The translations under genes were made by a program, and so were the position numbers. Below are positions 1 through 8,057 of a DNA stretch of 27,951 nt, piece by piece (the first letter of the stretch is position 1; every line of letters begins with the position of its first letter). Where the stretch lies: the NCBI GenBank assembly GCA_002382045.1, contig DFZJ01000195.1, forward strand, positions 13,387 to 41,337, in the 5' to 3' direction. This DNA comes from Syntrophaceae bacterium UBA4059. Its GTDB lineage: Bacteria; Desulfobacterota; Syntrophia; Syntrophales; Smithellaceae. The notes under the pieces are model-generated. The model was not told where the DNA came from. It saw nothing but the letters and a program-made list of their open reading frames with translations, and made no database searches.

Positions 1-420
1 TTCCAGAATGGATTTTGTATCCTGGCCCAGTGCGGGCGACGGCCAGGCGGGCTCGGCGGGTGTTTCTGAGAATTTCAGGGGAACGCCAATGCCCAGTTCA
101 GTAAGCACACCCGGCCGAAACTGCTCAATGACAATATCCGCCGACCTGACAAGCGACAAAAAAATACCGACGCCTTTCGGGACTTTAAGATTCAAGGCCA
201 GGCTGCGCTTGGACCGGTTGACGGCGACAAAGCCCGCGGATTCGGATTCGATGCAGGGAGGATAGTACCGCATATAGTCCGGCGCGTTCATGTCCTCAAT
301 CTTGATGACATCGGCGCCCATGTCGGCAAGCATCATCGTGCCCAGCGGCCCGGGGTAGAGCCGGGTCAGGTCCAGAATGCGAATGCCTGCAATGGGCCGT
401 TTAGGGGTTTTCCGGCCATG
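1..420 (-). pseudogene. CaiB/BaiF (class III) CoA-transferase remnant, frameshifted and internally deleted, running off the window edge
   Basis: The family moves CoA between carboxylic acids. The minus strand shows the classic N-terminus (GIRILDLTRLYPGPLGTMML, then ADMGADVIKIED, NRSKRSLALNLK and IVIEQFRPGVLTELGIG). The next residues are VPLKFSETPAEPAWPSPALG, which in this family is the extreme C-terminus. The central 200 or more residues, including the catalytic Asp region, are therefore absent, and the join is in frame near position 85. A second lesion lies near the start. The ATG at 420 has a good ribosome site (CAGGAG), but its frame reads MAGKPLNGP and then leaves the conserved frame, as if one base were lost around 393-400. 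The conserved frame has no ATG of its own; a GTG at 474 is possible but lacks a Shine-Dalgarno. It lies just downstream of the GMP-synthase-like gene on the same strand. Family assignment is firm and non-function is likely. Confidence 0.75.
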
Positions 421-485
421 GTCTGATTGCTCCTGGCGTGGCGGGTCTTTTCTGACTGGAAGAGTTCCCGCCACGGTTTTGGGTC

Positions 486-1034
486 TTAAATCGCTTCGAT
501 GGTGGACGTCGGTTTTGAAGTAATATTATAAGTGACCGAGACGACTTCCGGGATGTCTTTGGTGATCTTTGCGGCGATCTTTTCCAGTACGTCAAACGAA
601 AGCCTTGTGGGTTTGGCAACGCGTGCGTCCAGACTGTCCCAGCAGCGGATTTCGATCTGGTTGCCGAAAACATTTTTATAGAAAGTTTGCGTGATGGCTT
701 CTCTTTTTTCTTCGGGATCGGTGAGACCCTTCAACGCGGCAAAAAAAGCTTTGGCCGAATTGACCACTTCAACTTTTATCCCCAGCTTTTTAAATGCGGC
801 GGCCACCTTGGCCGGTTCGTTCTCCCGCATAATGCCATTGTCAATAATGTAGGTTTTGAGGCGAGGCCCCAGCGCCTTGTGTCCCAGAGCGGTCACGACA
901 CAGGAGTCCACGCCGCCCGACAGGGCGTTGATAGCCAGACCGGGGCCCACGGCTTCCCGGATAGCCTGAACTTTATTTTCAATAAATTTTTCCACATTCA
1001 TGGTGCTTGCTTTGATTTCTTTCATCTTGATCAT
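486..1034 (-). CDS. GMP synthase-like ATP-pyrophosphatase, internally deleted
   Basis: The product is 182 aa and resembles the ATP-PPase and dimerisation part of GMP synthase, with no glutaminase domain. The PP-loop is intact (ALSGGVDSCVVTAL, about residues 37-50), followed by the expected IDNGIMRENEPAKVAAAFKKLGIKV and TDPEEKREAITQTFYKNVFG stretches. The text then jumps to DSLDAR...FDVLEKIAAKITKDIPEV and ends ITSKPTSTIEAI, matching the family's last 50-60 residues. About 140 residues of a usual 300 are missing in frame, including the part that normally binds the nucleotide and ends the catalytic domain. The start is ATG 1034, preceded by AAAAAGGAGCCGCC; an upstream in-frame ATG at 1067 lacks such a site. 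It is divergent from the HisF-like gene across about 200 bp, and the CoA-transferase remnant follows it. It is probably non-functional, although the reading frame is open. Confidence 0.7.
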   Translation of the reverse strand: MIKMKEIKASTMNVEKFIENKVQAIREAVGPGLAINALSGGVDSCVVTALGHKALGPRLKTYIIDNGIMRENEPAKVAAAFKKLGIKVEVVNSAKAFFAALKGLTDPEEKREAITQTFYKNVFGNQIEIRCWDSLDARVAKPTRLSFDVLEKIAAKITKDIPEVVSVTYNITSKPTSTIEAI

Positions 1035-1241
1035 GGCGGCTCCTTTTTGTCTTGGAATAGGTTGCAAAATGGTTTAAACGAAATTGCCTTGCGTTTCAAG
1101 CATTAAAGAAGAAAGGGACAAAATGGTTCTCGATGGGGCATGTTTTTGAACATTTTAGTTGTAAATTGGACACGTTCGGTTTAGAAAACAGCGGCGTTGT
1201 GTTGCAACGGGTCAAATTACTTATTCTGAAAGGAGATTCCT

Positions 1242-1847
1242 ATGGAACCGATCAAAATCATGCCTTGTCTGGATATGAAAAACGGACGGGTGGTGAAGGG
1301 TGTTCATTTTGTCGATATAAAAGAAGCGGGAGATCCCGTGGAGAATGCCGCGTTTTATCAGGCCGAAGGCGCGGATGAACTGGCCATGCTGGACATTGCG
1401 GCCACGCTGGAAAACCGTAAAACCCGTCTGGAATGGGTGAAGAAAGTTTCAGCAGAACTCCGCATTCCGCTGACGGTCGGCGGCGGTATTTCCTCGATTG
1501 AAGATATCGAAATGGTTTTGGACGCCGGGGCGAGCAAGGTGTCCATGAACAGTGCGGCGGTAAAAAATCCCGAGCTGGTGCGTCAGGCGGCTGAAAAATA
1601 CGGGTCGGATAAAATCACCGTGGCCATCGACGCGAAAAGAAACAAGGCGATGCCTTCCGGATTCGAGCTGGTCGTTTCCGGCGGTACGCTGCCGATTGCC
1701 AAAGACGCAGTGACGTGGGCTAAAACCTGTCAGGAACTGGGCGCCGGTGTGATTCTGCCTACCAGCATGGACGGAGACGGCACCAAGGCCGGCTGCGATA
1801 TTCCCTTTACCAAAGCCATTTCTTCCGCTGTCAATCATGATTTATAG
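1242..1847 (+). CDS. hisF: HisF-like imidazole glycerol phosphate synthase cyclase subunit, C-terminally truncated
   Basis: HisF is a TIM barrel that uses ammonia from HisH to close the imidazole ring in histidine synthesis. The N-terminal barrel is well kept: MPCLDMKNGRVVKGVHF with the first catalytic Asp, GGGISSIEDIE (first phosphate site), and VAIDAKR with the second catalytic Asp. The protein stops at 201 aa, right after TSMDGDGTKAGCDIPFTKAISSAVN. HisF is usually about 250 aa and continues there with the IASGGAG second phosphate-binding loop. I could not find that segment in any frame downstream, so the last two barrel units are gone. The ribosome site is strong (AAAGGAG before ATG 1242). 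No other his gene is near. A 27-codon ORF of unknown meaning (1865-1948) follows. It could be a degraded HisF paralogue that once worked with the divergent GMP-synthase-like gene. Confidence 0.75.
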   Translation: MEPIKIMPCLDMKNGRVVKGVHFVDIKEAGDPVENAAFYQAEGADELAMLDIAATLENRKTRLEWVKKVSAELRIPLTVGGGISSIEDIEMVLDAGASKVSMNSAAVKNPELVRQAAEKYGSDKITVAIDAKRNKAMPSGFELVVSGGTLPIAKDAVTWAKTCQELGAGVILPTSMDGDGTKAGCDIPFTKAISSAVNHDL

Positions 1848-1982
1848 CGTCACGGGAAAATACGATGAGTAAAATAGGCGACTTTTTAGTTTGGTTGCGC
1901 AAAAGACCCTTTGATTCCGGCCGGACCGGTATTGCACCGCCAAACTGAAGGACTAAAAAATCTGAATAAGGAAGGTGTACGA

Positions 1983-2423
1983 ATGCTGCTGATGAAAAGT
2001 TGTGTGTGGGTATTGACGGGTTTCCTGATGCTGCTGCCTTTCGGGGTCGCAGCGGCCGGGTATGATGCAGGCGTGCAGGCAAAGGTCATTCTCCAGACGG
2101 AAACGATGAGCAACGGCGAACCTATCGATTATCAGGACACGGATCATCCCAGGGTAACCGTCATGGTCGTGGATATTGCACCGGGCGCTCAGACGGGCTG
2201 GCACAGCCATCCTGTTGCTGTTTATGCTTATGTGCTGGCCGGGAATCTTTCGGTGCGGATAGAGGGCGGCAAAACATCCGAGTTTAAAGAAGGCGAAGCC
2301 ATTATTGAAGTCGTCAAGCTCAAACACAACGGGATCAATCATGGAAAAGTTCCGGTCAAACTGGTGGTTTTTTATCTGGGCGAAAAAGACAATCCCAATG
2401 TGATCAAGGCGGACAAACCCTGA
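1983..2423 (+). CDS. Exported cupin-domain protein
   Basis: The product is 146 aa. A signal peptide is visible (MLLMKSCVWVLTGFLMLLPFGVAAAG), with likely cleavage after AAA, so it should act in the periplasm. The cupin fold is indicated by GAQTGWHSHPVAVYAYVLAG (first motif with HxH), followed by a beta-rich stretch and a second motif around HNGINHGKVPVKLVVFYLG. The Glu usual in the first motif is not in its normal place, so metal ligation may rest on the histidines. Start ATG 1983 is chosen because AAGGAAGGTG lies just upstream and it begins the signal peptide; an earlier in-frame ATG at 1911 would bury that peptide. It appears intact, unlike the genes around it. Substrate unknown. Confidence 0.8.
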   Translation: MLLMKSCVWVLTGFLMLLPFGVAAAGYDAGVQAKVILQTETMSNGEPIDYQDTDHPRVTVMVVDIAPGAQTGWHSHPVAVYAYVLAGNLSVRIEGGKTSEFKEGEAIIEVVKLKHNGINHGKVPVKLVVFYLGEKDNPNVIKADKP

Positions 2424-2544
2424 TTTCGCCGTTCGTCAATTGTATCTCGCCTCTCGTGCAGCATAGAGAACGGTCGCGATAACCTGAAGGTCACAAATCA
2501 TTCCCGGTTGACGGGATACGAACGACGCTTCACGAGTAACGATC

Positions 2545-2700
2545 TTATTCGCCGATGATTTTGACGAGTACTCTTTTCTTTCTGCCGCCGTCAAATTCAC
2601 CATAGAAAATCTGTTCCCACGGTCCGAAATCCAGTTTGCCGCCGGTGACGGCGACAACTACTTCGCGTCCCATGATGTGTCTTTTTAAATGGGCGTTCCC
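2545..2700 (-). pseudogene. C-terminal fragment of a YjbQ/UPF0047 family protein
   Basis: The minus strand reads 51 codons ending in a stop at 2545. It begins GNAHLKRHIMG and continues through GGKLDFGPWEQIFYGEFDGG to KKRVLVKIIGE. This is the recognisable last third of the YjbQ/UPF0047 family, in which (N/H)AHxKxxxxG and LGTWQxIFxxEFDG are hallmark stretches; some members have weak thiamine-phosphate synthase activity. An in-frame TAG lies immediately upstream (2701-2703), and the N-terminal two thirds, expected where livF now ends at 2732, are absent. No ribosome site precedes the internal ATG at 2673. I judge it a truncated remnant; 2424-2544 next to it shows nothing recognisable. Confidence 0.7.
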
Positions 2701-2731
2701 CTATGATGATGGCCATGGGGTTCGTTAATCA

Positions 2732-3451
2732 TTATCCGCCCAGATAGGCTTCTTTAACACGGGGACTTCCCGTCAGCTCTTTGCCGGCGCCGGAAAGGAC
2801 GATACGGCCGGTTTCCAGGACATAGCCCTGATGCGCAATATGCAATGACATGTTGGCGTTTTGTTCGACGAGCAGAATGGTTTTTCCCGCCTGATTGATT
2901 TCCTGAATGATCTTGAAAATTTCGCGCACCAATACGGGTGAAAGTCCCATGGATGGTTCGTCGAGCAGCAGCATTGGCGTGTCGGTCATGAGCGCGCGGC
3001 CCACGGCCAGCATCTGCTGCTCACCGCCGGAGAGCATACCGCCCAATTGCTTTGTCCGTTCACGCAGGCGGGGGAACAATTCAAAGACATGTTCCAGGTC
3101 GGCGGCGATTTTAGCTTTGTCCCTGCGCTGCCAGCAGGCCAGTTTCAGGTTTTCCAGCACCGTCAGATTGCCGAAGATGCCGCGGCCTTCCGGCACGTGG
3201 GCAATGCCCGCGGCGACAATCTGATCAGCGGCAATGTTCATCAAATCTTTTCCCGCATACGCAATGCTGCCTGTGTAGGGAATCAGGCCGGAGACGGCTC
3301 GCAGAATGGATGATTTTCCCGCACCGTTCGCGCCGATCAGTGTGACAATTTCTCCTCGTGCCACCTCAAAGGAAATGTCATCCACTGCCTTGATGCTGTC
3401 GTAGGAGATGGACAAGCTTCTAACCGATAGAAGAATATCGATTTTGGTCAT
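2732..3451 (-). CDS. livF: Branched-chain amino acid ABC transporter, ATP-binding protein LivF
   Basis: The 239-aa product is one of the two cytoplasmic ATPases that drive the Liv importer for branched-chain amino acids or related compounds. It has Walker A GANGAGKSS (residues 40-48), the signature LSGGEQQMLAVGRALM, Walker B LLLDEPSMGLSP, the H-loop region LLVEQNA, and the LivF-typical ending VKEAYLGG. The start is ATG 3451, whose ATGA overlaps the livG stop; GGAGG lies about seven bases upstream inside livG. Longer in-frame extensions would run deep into livG and are unlikely. It is the last gene of livKHMGF. Confidence 0.95.
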   Translation of the reverse strand: MTKIDILLSVRSLSISYDSIKAVDDISFEVARGEIVTLIGANGAGKSSILRAVSGLIPYTGSIAYAGKDLMNIAADQIVAAGIAHVPEGRGIFGNLTVLENLKLACWQRRDKAKIAADLEHVFELFPRLRERTKQLGGMLSGGEQQMLAVGRALMTDTPMLLLDEPSMGLSPVLVREIFKIIQEINQAGKTILLVEQNANMSLHIAHQGYVLETGRIVLSGAGKELTGSPRVKEAYLGG

Positions 3452-4218
3452 AAAACGACCTCCTCGCCCAGATAGGCTTCCATCACTTTGGGATTTGCCT
3501 GAATTTGAGAAGGCAGCCCTTGTGCGATGGTTGCGCCGAAATCCAGCACCACCAGACGTTCGCAAATACCCATGACCAGCCGCATCTGGTGTTCAATCAA
3601 AATGATGGTGACGGAAAACGTCTGGCGAATCCACCGGATGAATTCCATGAGCTGGATAATTTCGTTGGGGTTCATACCGGCGGCCGGTTCATCCAGCAGC
3701 AAAAGCCTGGGTTCGGTGGCCAGCGCCCGGGCAATTTCTAATCTTCGCTGCAACCCGTAAGGCAGGTTTTTAGCTTTTTCATTGGCTGATTCGTCCAGCT
3801 TGAATATCGACAGTAAATCCATCGCCTGATTGGTGATGCGTTTTTCCTCGGCGTGGAAGCGGCCGATATGCAAAAGCGCTTCGGCGGGGGTGTAGGCAAT
3901 CTGGCCGTAGTGCGCGATGCGGACGTTGTCCAGCACGGAGAGTTCGCGGAAGAGCCGGATGTTCTGGAAGGTGCGGGCAATGCCTGATGAAGTGATCTGA
4001 TGCGGGGTCAGGCCCACCAGTTCCTTGCCTTCCAGTTTGATGCTGCCTTCGCTTGCCCGATAGACGCCGGTAATCAGGTTGAAGACAGTCGTCTTCCCTG
4101 CGCCGTTGGGGCCGATGATACCGATCAGTTCATGCGGCAAGACGGCCAGGTTGAAGTCGGAAACCGCGCAGAGTCCCGCGAAGCGATGCGTGATTTTGTT
4201 GATTTCAATCAGTGGCAT
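3448..4218 (-). CDS. livG: Branched-chain amino acid ABC transporter, ATP-binding protein LivG
   Basis: The 256-aa product is the second Liv ATPase. Walker A GPNGAGKTT lies at about residues 36-44. The Q-loop region GIARTFQNIRLF and the LivG-type signature YGLQRRLEIARALA are present, with Walker B LLLLDEPAAGMNP and the H-loop ILIEHQM. The C-terminus carries the extra segment common in LivG (FGATIAQGLPSQIQANPKVMEAYLGEE). Its start overlaps the end of livM by 14 bases, and its stop overlaps the livF start by four, so it is translationally coupled on both sides. Confidence 0.95.
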   Translation of the reverse strand: MPLIEINKITHRFAGLCAVSDFNLAVLPHELIGIIGPNGAGKTTVFNLITGVYRASEGSIKLEGKELVGLTPHQITSSGIARTFQNIRLFRELSVLDNVRIAHYGQIAYTPAEALLHIGRFHAEEKRITNQAMDLLSIFKLDESANEKAKNLPYGLQRRLEIARALATEPRLLLLDEPAAGMNPNEIIQLMEFIRWIRQTFSVTIILIEHQMRLVMGICERLVVLDFGATIAQGLPSQIQANPKVMEAYLGEEVVL

Positions 4219-5248
4219 CAGGCGCCTCCTTTTTCTTCTGCCGCCAGAGTTTTTCCGTTACCAGGTCGCGAAGCGGCGTGAACAGGCGGGCTTCTCTCAT
4301 GCCCATGATGCCGCGCGGACGGTAGATCATTAAAAGCACCAGCATGAGCGGCATGAGCACCATCCGCCAGATGCCCAGTGGACGAAGGATTTCCAGCAGG
4401 ATGGTATAAATAACCGCGCCGAGAATCGATCCGGAAATAGAGGCGATGCCGCCTAAGTAAACCATGATCAGAATGTCGGTCGATTTGAGGATGTCAAACA
4501 TGCGCGGGTTGATAAACTGCAGCGCATGGGCAAACAGGCCTCCGGCAATGCCCGCAAAGAAAGATGAAACGACAAAGGCGATGATTTTGACCTGGCGCGT
4601 GTTGACGCTCATCAGGTCGCTGGCGATTTCATCTTCGCGGATGGACAGTACGCCGCGTCCGAAATTGGAATAAACCAGATTGCGGATGACCCAGACGGAC
4701 AAAGCCGTCCAGAAAAAGACCCACGGCAGGGTGGTAAGCTTCTCCATCCCCAGCAGGCCGCGCGGCCCGCCGACGGCGTCGATATTTTCCAGAACGGATT
4801 TGACAATCATGCAGAAGGCCAGCGTGACAATGGCCAGATAATCGCCTCGTGTTTTAAAAGAGGGGATGGCCACCAGGAAACCGACCAGAGCGGCGCCAAT
4901 GCCTCCGGCCAGAATCGCCAGCGGAAAAAAGACGCCGACTGCGCCCGGTGGAAAAACGTAAACCGTTAAAAGCGAGGCGATGTAAGCGCCCACGGCCATG
5001 AATCCGGCGTGTCCCACGGAGAATTCGCCCATGTAGCCGTTGATCAGGTTCAGGCTGACAGTCAGGATGATATTGATGCCCACGTAAATTAAAATCAGTT
5101 GCAGATATAAATCCACAAAGTCAAAGGTGTCGACGGCCATACAAAAGGCAAGGCCCGCCAGCACAAAAACCGGCCAGAAATATTTGTTTCCGGTGAGGGT
5201 ATGCCAGTGGGCCGGCAGGGTATAACAGGCGGTTTTTATGGAAGCCAT
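4205..5248 (-). CDS. livM: Branched-chain amino acid ABC transporter, permease LivM
   Basis: The 347-aa integral membrane protein has about eight to ten hydrophobic helices and forms the transport channel with LivH. Family marks include GYMGEFSVGHAGFMAVGAYIASLL near the N-terminal third and TRGDYLAIVTLAFCMIVKSVLEN, followed by GGPRGLLGM. Near the end lie FINPRMFDILKSTDILIMVYLGG and YRPRGIMGM. The N-terminus is cytoplasmic with a long first segment, as is usual for LivM. It starts two bases after the livH stop and overlaps livG by 14 bases. Confidence 0.93.
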   Translation of the reverse strand: MASIKTACYTLPAHWHTLTGNKYFWPVFVLAGLAFCMAVDTFDFVDLYLQLILIYVGINIILTVSLNLINGYMGEFSVGHAGFMAVGAYIASLLTVYVFPPGAVGVFFPLAILAGGIGAALVGFLVAIPSFKTRGDYLAIVTLAFCMIVKSVLENIDAVGGPRGLLGMEKLTTLPWVFFWTALSVWVIRNLVYSNFGRGVLSIREDEIASDLMSVNTRQVKIIAFVVSSFFAGIAGGLFAHALQFINPRMFDILKSTDILIMVYLGGIASISGSILGAVIYTILLEILRPLGIWRMVLMPLMLVLLMIYRPRGIMGMREARLFTPLRDLVTEKLWRQKKKEAPDATD

Positions 5249-5250
5249 AC

Positions 5251-6126
5251 TTACACCTTTTGCGGATGGGGCTTGCCCAGAATGCCGTAGGGTCTGACAA
5301 TTAACAGAATCAGCAGCAGTGTGAAAGCCACAAAGTCGCGGTAAGTGGACGGTAAAAACGCGGCGACCATAATTTCCACGCCGCCCAGAATAAACCCGCC
5401 GATCATGGCGCCGCGGATATTGCCGATGCCGCCCACGACGGCGCAGATAAATGCTTTCCAGCCGACCATGATGCCCATGTAGGGATCAATTACGGGATAC
5501 GCCAGGCCATACATCACGCCTGCCGCGCCGCCCAAGCCCGTGCCGATGGCAAATGTGAGCGAGATGATTTTATTCACCGATACGCCCATCAGCGGGACAA
5601 CGGTCTTGTCCCACGAAATGGCGCGCATGGCCATGCCCGCTTTGGTGTGCCGCACGATAAAATCCAGAATCAGCATCAGGCAAAGCGATAGGACAATGAC
5701 GATCATCTGCAGGGAAGAAAGGGAAAGTGACCCGACCGTCCAGGTGACATTTGTGAGCAGCGGCGGAATATGTTTGGGATAGGGAGAAAGCGCCAGTGTG
5801 AAGTTTTCCAGAAAGAGGCCGACGCCCAGAGCGGTGATAATGGCGGACACGCGCGGAGCGTTGCGCAGCGGTTTGTAGGCGAAGCGCTCAATGACCACGC
5901 CCAGAAAGGCCACCCCCATCATGGATAAAAGCAGCGTCGGGATAAAGGACAGATGGAGATAGACGGCAATAATAAAGCAGAAGAAAGCGCCGACCATGAA
6001 CAGATCGCCATGGGCGAAGTTGATCATCGTCAGGATGCCGTAAACCATGGTGTAGCCCAGGGCAATCAAGGCATAAATGCTGCCCAGTTGCAGGGCATTT
6101 AAAGCTTGTTGAAAAATATAAGCCAT
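5251..6126 (-). CDS. livH: Branched-chain amino acid ABC transporter, permease LivH
   Basis: The 291-aa polytopic inner-membrane protein is the partner of LivM. It begins with the LivH-type pattern QALNALQLGSIYALIALGYT followed by MVYGILTMINFAHGDLFMVGAF, and has the conserved cytoplasmic loop GMAMRAISWDKTVVPLMGV. The stretch YMGIMVGWKAFICAVVGGIG and the ending RPYGILGK are also typical. The start codon lies six bases after the livK stop, so livK and livH are almost certainly cotranscribed. Confidence 0.93.
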   Translation of the reverse strand: MAYIFQQALNALQLGSIYALIALGYTMVYGILTMINFAHGDLFMVGAFFCFIIAVYLHLSFIPTLLLSMMGVAFLGVVIERFAYKPLRNAPRVSAIITALGVGLFLENFTLALSPYPKHIPPLLTNVTWTVGSLSLSSLQMIVIVLSLCLMLILDFIVRHTKAGMAMRAISWDKTVVPLMGVSVNKIISLTFAIGTGLGGAAGVMYGLAYPVIDPYMGIMVGWKAFICAVVGGIGNIRGAMIGGFILGGVEIMVAAFLPSTYRDFVAFTLLLILLIVRPYGILGKPHPQKV

Positions 6127-6132
6127 ATTACA

Positions 6133-7299
6133 TCAGGGTTTGGCGTTGGCAAACCAGGTAAACTTCCCATCCTTTATTTTTAAAATCACGGCGCTTTTGA
6201 TCGGGTCGCCGGAGCCTTCTTTAAACTGCATGTTGCCCGTCACGCCCTCATACTGCGGAATTTTAGCCAGCGCGTCGCGGACGGCCTGACGGTCGTTTCG
6301 GCCTGCGGTTTTGAGCGCTTGCAGCAAAAGGCCGAATGAATCGTAGGTCAGAGCGGCTACGTCATCCGGCGTTGCACCGTATTTTGTTTTATAGTTGGCG
6401 ATGAATTTTTTGGTTGTTTCCGTTGCGGCGTCGGCGGCGTAATGCGTGCTGAAATAGTAATCGTTGCAGTCAGAACCGCAAAGTTTAATGAGTTCCGAGC
6501 TTCCCCAGGCGTCGGCGCCGATAAACGGGACGGTGATGCCCAGACGTTTGGCCTGCTGAATCTGCAGAGGCACTTCGCTGTAATAGTTGGGCAGGAAAAT
6601 AATTTCCGGTCCGGCCTTTTTGATTTTCGTGAGCTGCGATGAAAAGTCTTTATCATTGGTTGTGTAGGTTTCAAACGCGACAATCTTGCCGCCGTTTTTC
6701 TCATAAACATCCTTGAAGATTTCAGCGATGCCCTTGTTGTATTCGGAGGCCACGTCATAAAGGACCGCCGCTTTTTTCAGCTTTAAATTGTCCAGCGTGA
6801 ATTTAGCCACGACCCCTCCTTGGAACGGATCGATAAAGCAGGCCCTGAAAACATATTTTTTGGAGGCGTTGGTTTTGGAATCGAGTGTGGCTTTCGGCGC
6901 GGTGGACCAGGGGGTGATCAAAACCACTTTGCCGGTTTCGGCGATTTCCGCGGCGGGCAGCGCGTAACGGCTGGCATTGGGACCGACAATCGCCAGAACT
7001 TTGTTTTGCGTAATCAGCTTTTGCGCGGAGGATGCCGATTGATCGGCCTTTCCGGCATTATCTTCGATCATTAATTTGATTTTATATTTCTGGTCGCCCA
7101 GTTGAATGCCGCCCGCGTCGTTGACTTCGGCTGCGGCCATTTCCGCCGCGTTTTTGCAGGAGGCGCCGACGGCCGGAATATCGCCGGTCAGTTCGGCAAT
7201 GACGCCGACTTTGATCTGGGAAGAATCTTCTTTGCTGCAACCGCAAACGCCCAGAGAGAAAATCACCAGAAGAATAATTAAAACAACTGATTTTTTCAT
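6133..7299 (-). CDS. livK: Branched-chain amino acid ABC transporter, substrate-binding lipoprotein LivK
   Basis: The 388-aa periplasmic-binding-fold type I protein delivers ligand to LivHM. The N-terminus is MKKS plus a hydrophobic core ending VCGC, a plausible lipobox, so it is probably lipid-anchored. The mature part opens IKVGVIAELTGDIPAVGASC and contains VLAIVGPNASRYALPAAE, the typical ligand-cleft start of this family, plus DFSSQLTKIKKAGPEIIFLPNY and LTYDSFGLLLQALK. Start ATG 7299 is chosen over an upstream ATG at 7335 because of the AAGGAG site, the signal peptide, and a consensus promoter whose -10 lies just 39 bases upstream. The signal peptide and leader are near copies of those of the polar amino-acid binding protein at 9481-10230. 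The exact ligand cannot be read from sequence. Confidence 0.93.
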   Translation of the reverse strand: MKKSVVLIILLVIFSLGVCGCSKEDSSQIKVGVIAELTGDIPAVGASCKNAAEMAAAEVNDAGGIQLGDQKYKIKLMIEDNAGKADQSASSAQKLITQNKVLAIVGPNASRYALPAAEIAETGKVVLITPWSTAPKATLDSKTNASKKYVFRACFIDPFQGGVVAKFTLDNLKLKKAAVLYDVASEYNKGIAEIFKDVYEKNGGKIVAFETYTTNDKDFSSQLTKIKKAGPEIIFLPNYYSEVPLQIQQAKRLGITVPFIGADAWGSSELIKLCGSDCNDYYFSTHYAADAATETTKKFIANYKTKYGATPDDVAALTYDSFGLLLQALKTAGRNDRQAVRDALAKIPQYEGVTGNMQFKEGSGDPIKSAVILKIKDGKFTWFANAKP

Positions 7300-7338
7300 G
7301 AACCGTCTCCTTGCTTGACTCGGATAGTATGCCAACCG

Positions 7339-7367
7339 TTTATAGGGGAAGGGCGGTTCTCTGTCAA
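7339..7367 (-). promoter_or_regulatory. Consensus sigma-70 promoter of the livKHMGF operon
   Basis: On the minus strand a perfect TTGACA (7362-7367) and TATAAA (7339-7344) are separated by exactly 17 bases. The livK ATG lies 39 bases beyond the -10 and has an AAGGAG site. The promoter begins about 20 bases after the stop of the upstream permease gene. No clear terminator or operator separates them, so some read-through from the upstream operon is possible. Confidence 0.85.
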
Positions 7368-7386
7368 CGAAAAACTACTATATGAT

Positions 7387-8052
7387 TCAGATATGGAAAC
7401 CCGGCAGGCTGATGTGACGCTCCAGCCGGCGCGCCGCGATGACAATGATCGAAACCAATGCCAGATAAACCAGCCCGGCCGTCATGTAAGTCTTGAAAAA
7501 CTGGAAGTTGGTCGAAGCGATTTCCTGCATCTGGGCAAAAAAATCAGGAAACTGAATGAGGAAGGCGACGGAAGTATCTTTAAGATTCTGGATGACCTGG
7601 TTGGTCAATGACGGGACAGACAGGCGCATCACCTGGGGCAGAATAATCAGACGGAATATTTCAGGATGTGTAAAGCCCTGGGTCTGGGCGGCTTCCAGTT
7701 CCATCTTGTCCAAACCGTGATAAGCGGTCATCAGGTACCGGGCGTTATAAGCGGATACATTCAGGGTAAAGCCGATGATGCAAACGGTGAACGCCGACAA
7801 ATGAATCCCGAACTCCGGCAATCCGTAATACATCAGAAAAAGATGGACCAGAAGGGGCGTCCCGATAAAGAAGGAGATGTAACGCTCCGTCCATGTCCGC
7901 ACAGCATTCGTTCTGCTGAGGGTGAGGTAAAAAACAGCAATCCCGCCGAAAAGTCCGGTGACGGACATAATGACCATGAGGAGAAGCGTATTTTTCAGGC
8001 CGGCTATTATCTGGGGCGAAAAAGCGATCAGATCATTGATTAAAGCATCCAT
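7387..8052 (-). CDS. Polar amino acid ABC transporter, permease (HisM/GlnP type), distal gene
   Basis: The 221-aa inner-membrane protein has about five hydrophobic helices. It carries the ABC-coupling EAA loop ELEAAQTQGFTHPEIFRLIILPQ, which docks on the ATPase, and the family-typical QNLKDTSVAFLIQFPDFF. It would pair with the permease at 8808-9461 to form a heterodimeric channel. Start ATG 8052 is preferred because AGGTGA sits five bases upstream; a GTG at 8061 overlapping the ATPase stop is the alternative. It is last of a four-gene operon whose order is binding protein, permease, ATPase, permease. Confidence 0.88.
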   Translation of the reverse strand: MDALINDLIAFSPQIIAGLKNTLLLMVIMSVTGLFGGIAVFYLTLSRTNAVRTWTERYISFFIGTPLLVHLFLMYYGLPEFGIHLSAFTVCIIGFTLNVSAYNARYLMTAYHGLDKMELEAAQTQGFTHPEIFRLIILPQVMRLSVPSLTNQVIQNLKDTSVAFLIQFPDFFAQMQEIASTNFQFFKTYMTAGLVYLALVSIIVIAARRLERHISLPGFHI

Positions 8053-8057
8053 GCCGG

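Noticed and set aside
687..1106. Plus-strand open frame opposite the GMP-synthase-like gene
   Set aside because: It is the complement of a conserved coding sequence and has no ribosome site.
1865..1948. 27-codon ORF after the HisF-like gene as a small protein gene
   Set aside because: There is no ribosome site or recognisable sequence; it may be debris from the same decay zone.
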